Shown here one piece after another: positions 6,418 to 10,061 of a DNA stretch of 10,061 bases. Origin of the DNA: DUZB01 sp964407525 (GTDB lineage: Bacteria; Desulfobacterota; DSM-4660; Desulfatiglandales; Desulfatiglandaceae). Within the stretch, counting starts at the first letter, position 1. Each line of letters starts with the position of its first letter. The stretch covers positions 1-10,061 of the forward strand of contig CAYOWC010000179.1 of assembly GCA_964407525.1 (NCBI GenBank), in the 5' to 3' direction. A program made the translations under genes and the position numbers. The notes below the pieces were generated by a model, which was not told the DNA's origin, searched no databases, and worked only from the letters and a program-made list of their open reading frames with translations.

Positions 6418-6467
6418 TTCTCGACCAGACTGACCATTTTTCCGGTCAGAGGCTACGCTCATATGAA
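6418..6467 (+). promoter_or_regulatory. znuC translation-initiation block: hairpin overlapping the ribosome site (repeat copy 2)
   Basis: The stem CTGACC (6430-6435) and GGTCAG (6444-6449) with an eight-base loop ends inside the AGAGG ribosome site (6448-6452), which lies ten bases before the znuC ATG at 6463. Folding of this stem would partly mask the site, so it could tune translation. The whole block is duplicated 141 bases upstream. Confidence 0.5.
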
Positions 6468-7224
6468 TATTCCCGCCATCGAAATGAAAGATGTTTATTT
6501 TTCCTATGAAAAGACTCCGATTCTGGAAAACATTACCTTTGCTTTGAAACAGGGAGATTTTCTCGGAATAATTGGCCCGAACGGCAGTGGGAAAACAACG
6601 CTGCTAAAGCTGATGTTAGGTTTAATCAAACCTGACAGGGGTATGATCAAAATTCTGGGGAAGCCACCACATCATGTCAAGCACCGTATCGGATATGTAC
6701 CTCAAAACACAGACTTTAATGTTACATTTCCCATTTCCGTCCTAGACGTGGCCCTTATGGGGAGGCTGTCCCGATCCCGTATCGGAAAATGGTATTCAGG
6801 AGAAGATTTTCCAAGTACCGAAGACGCTTTGAGAAAGGTCGGGATGTGGAAACATCGACGCGTATCGATAGGGAGTCTTTCCGGTGGCCAGAGGCAAAGG
6901 GTTTTTATAGCCAGGGCGCTGGCCACGGACCCGGATCTACTTTTTCTTGATGAACCAACAGCCAGTGTGGACCTGGAGTTTGGTACAAACCTCTTCGACC
7001 TTCTCCATCAGTTGAATGAGACAGTCACCATCGTTACCATTACCCACGACGTGGGGGTCATATCACGGCACGTCAAATCGGTAGCCTGTGTCAACAAATC
7101 TCTTACTTTTCACAGCGACAAACAGATCTCTGCAGAAATGATTGATGACGCCTACCAGTGCCCAGTAGACCTGATTGCCCACGGTTTGCCCCACAGGGTA
7201 CTTCCCATTCACGAGGACAAATAG
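6463..7224 (+). CDS. znuC: Zinc/manganese-type ABC importer ATP-binding protein
   Basis: ATPase of a cluster-9 metal importer (Zn or Mn), cytoplasmic, 253 residues. Walker A GPNGSGKT is at 38-45, the Q-loop Gln at 81 (YVPQNTDFN), the signature LSGGQRQR at 139-146, Walker B LLFLDEP at 159-165 and the H-loop His at 195 (ITHD). The FPISVLDVALMGR segment (89-101) and the His-rich tail AHGLPHRVLPIH are typical of the ZnuC/MntB-like group and separate it from other ABC ATPases. I chose ATG 6463 because AGAGG lies ten bases upstream and the protein then begins directly with the first ABC strand; an ATG at 6406 would translate the repeat block into 19 residues with no homology value. It ends one base before znuB. 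The binding protein is not adjacent on either side. Zn versus Mn cannot be settled here. Confidence 0.92.
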   Translation: MNIPAIEMKDVYFSYEKTPILENITFALKQGDFLGIIGPNGSGKTTLLKLMLGLIKPDRGMIKILGKPPHHVKHRIGYVPQNTDFNVTFPISVLDVALMGRLSRSRIGKWYSGEDFPSTEDALRKVGMWKHRRVSIGSLSGGQRQRVFIARALATDPDLLFLDEPTASVDLEFGTNLFDLLHQLNETVTIVTITHDVGVISRHVKSVACVNKSLTFHSDKQISAEMIDDAYQCPVDLIAHGLPHRVLPIHEDK

Positions 7225-7225
7225 T

Positions 7226-8047
7226 ATGTGGGATGCTCTCCAATTTGAATTCATGAGAAATGCCCTTCTTGCAGGTGTTTTCGTTAGCATTTCGTGCGGT
7301 ATTATTGGAAGCCTCATCGTGGTTAACCGCATTGTATTTATTTCGGGGGGGATTGCCCACTCAGCTTTTGGTGGGATCGGACTGGCTATTTTCCTGGGCC
7401 TGACCCCTTCCCTGGGAGCCGCAGTTTTCGCTGTGGGAGTCGCTATGATTATGGGCGCTGTCAGTTTCAAAAGCAAACACAGGGCTGATACTGTTATCGG
7501 CGTACTGTGGGCTGTAGGAATGGCACTGGGAATCTTGTTTATAGATCTGACGCCAGGCTATCATGCTGACCTGATGAGTTATCTTTTCGGAAGCATCCTT
7601 ACGGTAACCAAAGCTGACATATGGCTTATGGCGCCCCTGGACACGGTAATACTCCTGGCTGTTTTTATTTTTTATAAAGAATTCATCGCCATGTCCTATG
7701 ATGAAGAATTTGCATATATCGTGGGAATCCCAGTAAAATTCCTATACTTTCTGCTCTTAGGGATGACGGCACTTTCCATTGTCATGATCATCAAAGCGGT
7801 AGGTCTGATTCTGACGATTGCCCTGCTGACGATTCCCCCCTATATTGCAGAAAGGTACACACGGTCTCTAGCGCAGATGATGGCCCTGTCCTCACTTTTA
7901 GGCATCTGTTTTACCTTTTTAGGCCTTTGGCTTTCCTATAAGTACAATTTCACCTCCGGCGCAACCATTATTCTGGTTGCAGGCATCGCTTTTTTTCTCT
8001 TTCAAGCGGTCAAAAACATAAGAAATAGTGCGGTTATTGGAGAATGA
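7226..8047 (+). CDS. znuB: Zinc/manganese-type ABC importer permease (ABC-3 family)
   Basis: Membrane channel subunit of the metal importer, 273 residues with about eight hydrophobic segments. Family marks include the early RIVFISGGIAHSAFGGIGLA (33-52), HADLMSYLFGSILTVT (about 113-128), and the late cytoplasmic coupling helix LLTIPPYIAERYTRSL (about 200-215), corresponding to the LLxxPAAxAxxxxxxL segment of ABC-3 permeases. The start at 7226 follows the znuC stop by one base with GAGGA (7213-7217) eight bases upstream; upstream Met codons lie inside znuC and would add a non-membrane extension. It pairs with znuC as the complete membrane half of the importer. The first periplasmic and central segments contain His and Asp residues that may touch the metal, but that is inference. 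Confidence 0.92.
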   Translation: MWDALQFEFMRNALLAGVFVSISCGIIGSLIVVNRIVFISGGIAHSAFGGIGLAIFLGLTPSLGAAVFAVGVAMIMGAVSFKSKHRADTVIGVLWAVGMALGILFIDLTPGYHADLMSYLFGSILTVTKADIWLMAPLDTVILLAVFIFYKEFIAMSYDEEFAYIVGIPVKFLYFLLLGMTALSIVMIIKAVGLILTIALLTIPPYIAERYTRSLAQMMALSSLLGICFTFLGLWLSYKYNFTSGATIILVAGIAFFLFQAVKNIRNSAVIGE

Positions 8048-8050
8048 CAC

Positions 8051-8503
8051 ATGGCATTTGACATATTTACCTCACTGATACAACGCAAAAAAAAGGCGAA
8101 ACCGGGGGACCTTTTCGAACTGTTAGTCCATAATATCGAACAGTTCGCCCCGAAAGAACATCAATCAGAGAGAGAAATCCACTACTATAATTACAGGATG
8201 ATAAGCCGTTATAAAAAGCCCCTGGAAGGGCTTCTTAACACCATCTTCCAGTACAAACAGTCCCATGGAGAGCCTGCCCATGCAGCAGAAATTTTTTTGA
8301 AATTGAAGGCTTTCTATGACATGAACGGCCATCTCGCCATGGTCGAAGCCATGAAAGACAGGAGCCTGGCCATCAAACACCTGCGGTTGCTTCTCTTATT
8401 TTATAACGTGAAAGAAGAATCGATCGAAACAGTGAGAAATCGGATTTCAGAAGGAATGGGTTCTGAGGGCAGCCCTTTCAAGGTGGTTTCTAAAGCATTA
8501 TAA
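8051..8503 (+). CDS. Unrecognised 150-aa helical protein, third gene of the znu operon
   Basis: I do not recognise this family. The gene starts three bases after the znuB stop with GGAGA seven bases before its ATG, so it is surely co-translated with the importer. The product has no signal peptide or membrane span. It begins with a basic patch (RKKKAK, 12-17), has a Tyr/His-rich stretch HYYNYRMISRYKK at 44-56, and is predicted almost entirely helical, with a Leu-rich helix at about 108-118 (AIKHLRLLLLF). Several His are scattered (27, 37, 44, 71, 76, 93, 109) but there is no clear HxH or CxxC metal site. The operon position suggests a link to metal uptake, for instance an accessory cytoplasmic or DNA-binding factor, but nothing in the sequence proves it; it could be an unrelated passenger. 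Confidence 0.8.
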   Translation: MAFDIFTSLIQRKKKAKPGDLFELLVHNIEQFAPKEHQSEREIHYYNYRMISRYKKPLEGLLNTIFQYKQSHGEPAHAAEIFLKLKAFYDMNGHLAMVEAMKDRSLAIKHLRLLLLFYNVKEESIETVRNRISEGMGSEGSPFKVVSKAL

Positions 8504-8516
8504 TTTGGAGCGAGGG

Positions 8517-8537
8517 AGTGAGTTGTTATAACTCATT
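8517..8537 (+). terminator. Possible weak terminator hairpin after the znu operon
   Basis: AGTGAGTT (8517-8524) pairs with AACTCATT (8530-8537) over eight positions, one a G-T pair, around a GTTAT loop. It lies 14 bases after the stop of the 150-aa gene. The stem is AT-rich and is followed by a T-rich but broken tract (ATTGTTGTTTT), so termination would be leaky at best. Confidence 0.35.
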
Positions 8538-8549
8538 ATTGTTGTTTTG

Positions 8550-8632
8550 GGTTTCAGGTGTCAGTGTTCAGGTTTCAGGAATGAAGCGATTTTCTCAATT
8601 CACACCTGCCTGACACCCGACACCTGAAACCT
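8550..8632. repeat. Inverted pair of the TGACACCC / ACACCTGAAACC repeat
   Basis: The left arm (8550-8572) and right arm (8610-8632) match about 19 of 23 positions as reverse complements, with GGTTTCAGGTGTC perfectly conserved, around 37 bases. The right arm is identical to 6379-6401. The pair would fold into a long hairpin in RNA between the znu operon and the methyltransferase gene. The rest of the 220-base spacer (8633-8723) shows no firm promoter. Confidence 0.75.
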
Positions 8633-8723
8633 ATGGCTCTGGAACCTCATTTTCACACATAAAACACTGATTATTGACTGATTCTAATAGCACCTTGAAA
8701 GGGCTGGTCTGAGGGATAAAGGA

Positions 8724-9509
8724 ATGAAAGAAACAAGGATATGCAGTCCTGATAATCCGACATTCAAATCCTTTTTAAAACTGACGACAGCCCATGGAAT
8801 AAAAAAAGGCGGCATGGCACTCCTTTCCGGTCCAAAACAAACAAGGGAGGTCCTCAGAGATTTCCCGGAAAGGTGTGCAGGGATCATATCCTGCACGGCC
8901 TTCAAAAAAGTCCCGCTCGAACCGGAAGCGATGTTTCCTTCCTTTGTTCTCAGCCCGGGTCTTTTCAGACAGATAGACCTTTTCAATACCGGAAAACCGC
9001 TTCTGCTCGTAAAAGTTCAGACGCTTCCTGATTACAGCTTCATGATACAAACCAAAGGGTGCACACTCCTGATCCCTTTTCAGGACCCAGCCAATGTGGG
9101 GGCTGTTATTCGTACTGCGGCTGCATTCTCCGTAACCAGGGTAGTAATGATGAAAGAAGCTGCCCATCCATTTCATCCCAGGGCCATGAGAGCGGCAGGA
9201 AGCAACCTCTTCAGAATCCCCCTGTTCAGCGGACCGGAACTTGGCAGGATTGAACGTATGGGCGGACAGATCATAACCCTCTCACCACAGGGACAGGATG
9301 TGGGGGATTTCCAATTTCCCCCTTCTTTCTGTCTGGTTCCCGGTTTAGAAGGCCCGGGACTGCCTGAAAGCCTTCGAAACGCAATAAGTATTTGCATCCC
9401 CATGAGAAAAGGTGTGGAGTCCCTTAATGCAGCCATGGCAACCGGAATCGCCCTCTATATGTGGAGAAAAGGAATCCAAACCGGGGAAAAACATCATTCA
9501 AATGTTTGA
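8724..9509 (+). CDS. SpoU/TrmH-family RNA 2'-O-methyltransferase
   Basis: Uses S-adenosylmethionine to methylate a ribose 2'-OH of rRNA or tRNA. The 261-residue product has an N-terminal RNA-recognition-like part (1-105) and a C-terminal SPOUT knot domain with the three SpoU motifs. Motif 1 is DPANVGAVIRTAAAF at 121-135, with Asn 124 and the catalytic Arg 130. Motif 2 is LVPGLEGPGL at 204-213, with Glu 209 but Leu where GNEG is usual. Motif 3 is ICIPMRKGVESLNAAMA at 223-239, with the SLN signature at 233-235. GAGGGA lies seven bases before the ATG. The size and N-terminal part resemble RlmB/TsnR-type rRNA methylases rather than the short tRNA enzymes TrmH and TrmL; the target base cannot be read. 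It appears monocistronic between repeat-bearing spacers. Confidence 0.88.
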   Translation: MKETRICSPDNPTFKSFLKLTTAHGIKKGGMALLSGPKQTREVLRDFPERCAGIISCTAFKKVPLEPEAMFPSFVLSPGLFRQIDLFNTGKPLLLVKVQTLPDYSFMIQTKGCTLLIPFQDPANVGAVIRTAAAFSVTRVVMMKEAAHPFHPRAMRAAGSNLFRIPLFSGPELGRIERMGGQIITLSPQGQDVGDFQFPPSFCLVPGLEGPGLPESLRNAISICIPMRKGVESLNAAMATGIALYMWRKGIQTGEKHHSNV

Positions 9510-9516
9510 GATCTCT

Positions 9517-9554
9517 AAGCTAACGGCTATGTAAAAGGTAATTGCAGCTTTTAG
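9517..9554. repeat. Diverged single arm of the livG-livF inverted-repeat element
   Basis: AAGCTAACGGCTA (9517-9529) and AATTGCAGCTTTTAG (9540-9554) occur in the same order as in the right arm at 1900-1932, where the second block reads AATTGCCGCTTTTAG. The bases between them differ in length and sequence. It shows that the element at 1761-1933 belongs to a family dispersed in this genome. Confidence 0.65.
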
Positions 9555-9580
9555 CTTTGATACGATTGAATTTCACCACC

Positions 9581-9603
9581 AAGAGCACGAAGTACACGAA
9601 GAA
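9581..9603. repeat. Short CACGAAG tandem motif of a dispersed family
   Basis: AGCACGAAG and TACACGAAG are adjacent nine-base units, preceded by TTTCACCACCA. From memory, this resembles the CCACGAAG-CACGAAG spacer repeats common in many environmental bacterial genomes. Two units only, so it is suggestive rather than firm. Confidence 0.45.
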
Positions 9604-9638
9604 TACAATTTGACAAACAATTATTGGAGGAATGTACC

Positions 9639-10031
9639 ATGACGGAAGAAAAAAAAATCAACACGATCATTGTGGAGCATGACAAAGAACGCGCGGGACA
9701 AATAGCGAAGCTCTTGAAAGAGAGATCCTATGCATCAGCGATTTTATCATCGAGAGAAGAGATGATCGGACAGTTTGACGGAAAGATCATTTCCCTGATG
9801 ATTCTTGGTGAAACCGCTGACGGTTATTCCCCGTTTCAACTGATGAAAGAAGTCGTGACCCGATCTCCAATGACTTCTATTATTCTGATAACGGACGCAA
9901 GCGAGGAAGACGTTGAGGAAAAAGCAGAAGGCTACGGAATACTGGGAGCAGTGGGAAACACACCCGATGACACGTTTTTCTCTCTCTTAGATAATTTCGA
10001 AAAAATCACGGGAGCTCTTGCCGCTCCTTGA
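9639..10031 (+). CDS. Stand-alone pseudo-receiver (response-regulator-like) protein
   Basis: A 130-residue protein with the alternating strand/helix pattern of a CheY-like receiver and no output domain. Strand 1 is NTIIVEHD (8-15), where the usual DD acidic pair reads E13-H14. Strand 3 is SLMILGE (52-58), where the phospho-acceptor Asp is Gly 57. Strand 4 IILITDAS keeps the switch Thr at 85. The K-P motif reads T-P at 108-109 (AVGNTPDD), so the conserved Lys is lost. Three of the key phosphorylation positions are therefore changed and aspartyl phosphorylation is unlikely; it probably works by protein contact. The ATG at 9639 has a textbook GGAGG (9626-9630) eight bases upstream; a TTG at 9624 would place the ribosome site inside the frame. 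No kinase gene is adjacent, and the next gene is outside the window. The 30 bases after it show nothing. Confidence 0.75.
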   Translation: MTEEKKINTIIVEHDKERAGQIAKLLKERSYASAILSSREEMIGQFDGKIISLMILGETADGYSPFQLMKEVVTRSPMTSIILITDASEEDVEEKAEGYGILGAVGNTPDDTFFSLLDNFEKITGALAAP

Positions 10032-10061
10032 AGAACTGCTATAGGGATCAGAACTTTCCCC

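Larger units (their letters stand above)
6120..6462. other. Repeat mosaic leader region upstream of znuC, no gene
   Basis: These 343 bases carry no supportable gene. From left to right they hold a seven-pair hairpin ATGAAGT/ACTTCAT (6179-6185 with 6196-6202), a heptamer tandem array, a REP-like palindrome, the first copy of the znuC leader block, a GAAACT/GAAATTTGAAAC-type low-complexity stretch (6325-6360), one copy of the TGACACCC dispersed repeat, and the second leader block. I found no clear -35/-10 pair and no Zur- or Fur-like palindrome, so where znuC transcription starts is unresolved. Confidence 0.6.

Noticed and set aside
6418..6452. Zur operator over the znuC leader stem
   Set aside because: The palindrome CTGACC-GGTCAG is GC-rich and short and lacks the AT-rich GTTATA-TATAAC type core; an RNA hairpin at the ribosome site is the simpler reading.
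6406..6462. N-terminal extension of znuC from ATG 6406
   Set aside because: The added 19 residues are a translation of the duplicated repeat block and have no ribosome site; ATG 6463 has AGAGG at a good distance.
8674..8720. Promoter for the RNA methyltransferase from TTGACT or TTGAAA
   Set aside because: Neither has an acceptable -10 at 16-18 bases; the second would overlap the ribosome site.
9610..9640. TTGACA as a -35 box for the pseudo-receiver
   Set aside because: A -10 box at the right distance would fall on the ribosome site and start codon, and none is present. The promoter must be elsewhere.

Overview
The window is about 10 kb of ordinary-density bacterial chromosome with every gene on the + strand. 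Gene content (a LivMGF-type transporter beside an acyl-CoA ligase, an acidic coiled protein, a pseudo-receiver) and intergenic spacers full of short dispersed repeats suggest a Desulfobacterota (deltaproteobacterial) genome. That is an impression from gene style and repeat style; no rRNA or marker gene is present to confirm it.

Region 1 (1-5258) reads as one transport and activation cluster. It holds a LivM-type permease (possibly cut at the window edge), a LivG-type ATPase overlapping it by 4 nt, a 217-nt spacer carrying an inverted-repeat element, a LivF-type ATPase, an AMP-forming acyl-CoA ligase 4 nt later, and a DMT/EamA permease 5 nt after that. The second permease (livH) and the binding protein are not visible and would lie upstream. 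The adjacent CoA ligase makes a carboxylic or aromatic acid at least as likely a substrate as a branched-chain amino acid: taken up by the ABC transporter, then thioesterified by the ligase.

Region 2 (5259-6462) has a good sigma70-type promoter, a lone acidic 188-aa protein with a very regular C-terminal amphipathic helix, a stretch of consecutive small hairpins ending in a strong intrinsic terminator, and about 340 nt of mosaic repeats. The repeats include a heptamer tandem array, a REP-like hairpin, and two copies of a 50-nt hairpin/Shine-Dalgarno/ATG block, the second of which is the actual start of znuC.

Region 3 (6463-8503) is a zinc/manganese-type ABC importer ATPase and permease (znuC, znuB) followed at 3 nt by an unrecognised 150-aa helical protein. 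No metal-binding protein gene (znuA/troA type) and no Zur/Fur-type regulator are in the window.

Region 4 (8504-10061) has a repeat-rich spacer, a SpoU/TrmH-family RNA 2'-O-methyltransferase, another repeat-bearing spacer, and a small receiver-like protein that has lost the phospho-acceptor Asp and the conserved Lys. I see no tRNA, rRNA, CRISPR array, IS transposase or phage gene. The least explained items are the duplicated znuC leader, the 150-aa protein tied to the metal transporter, the acidic tetrad-helix protein and the hairpin-rich stretch behind it.
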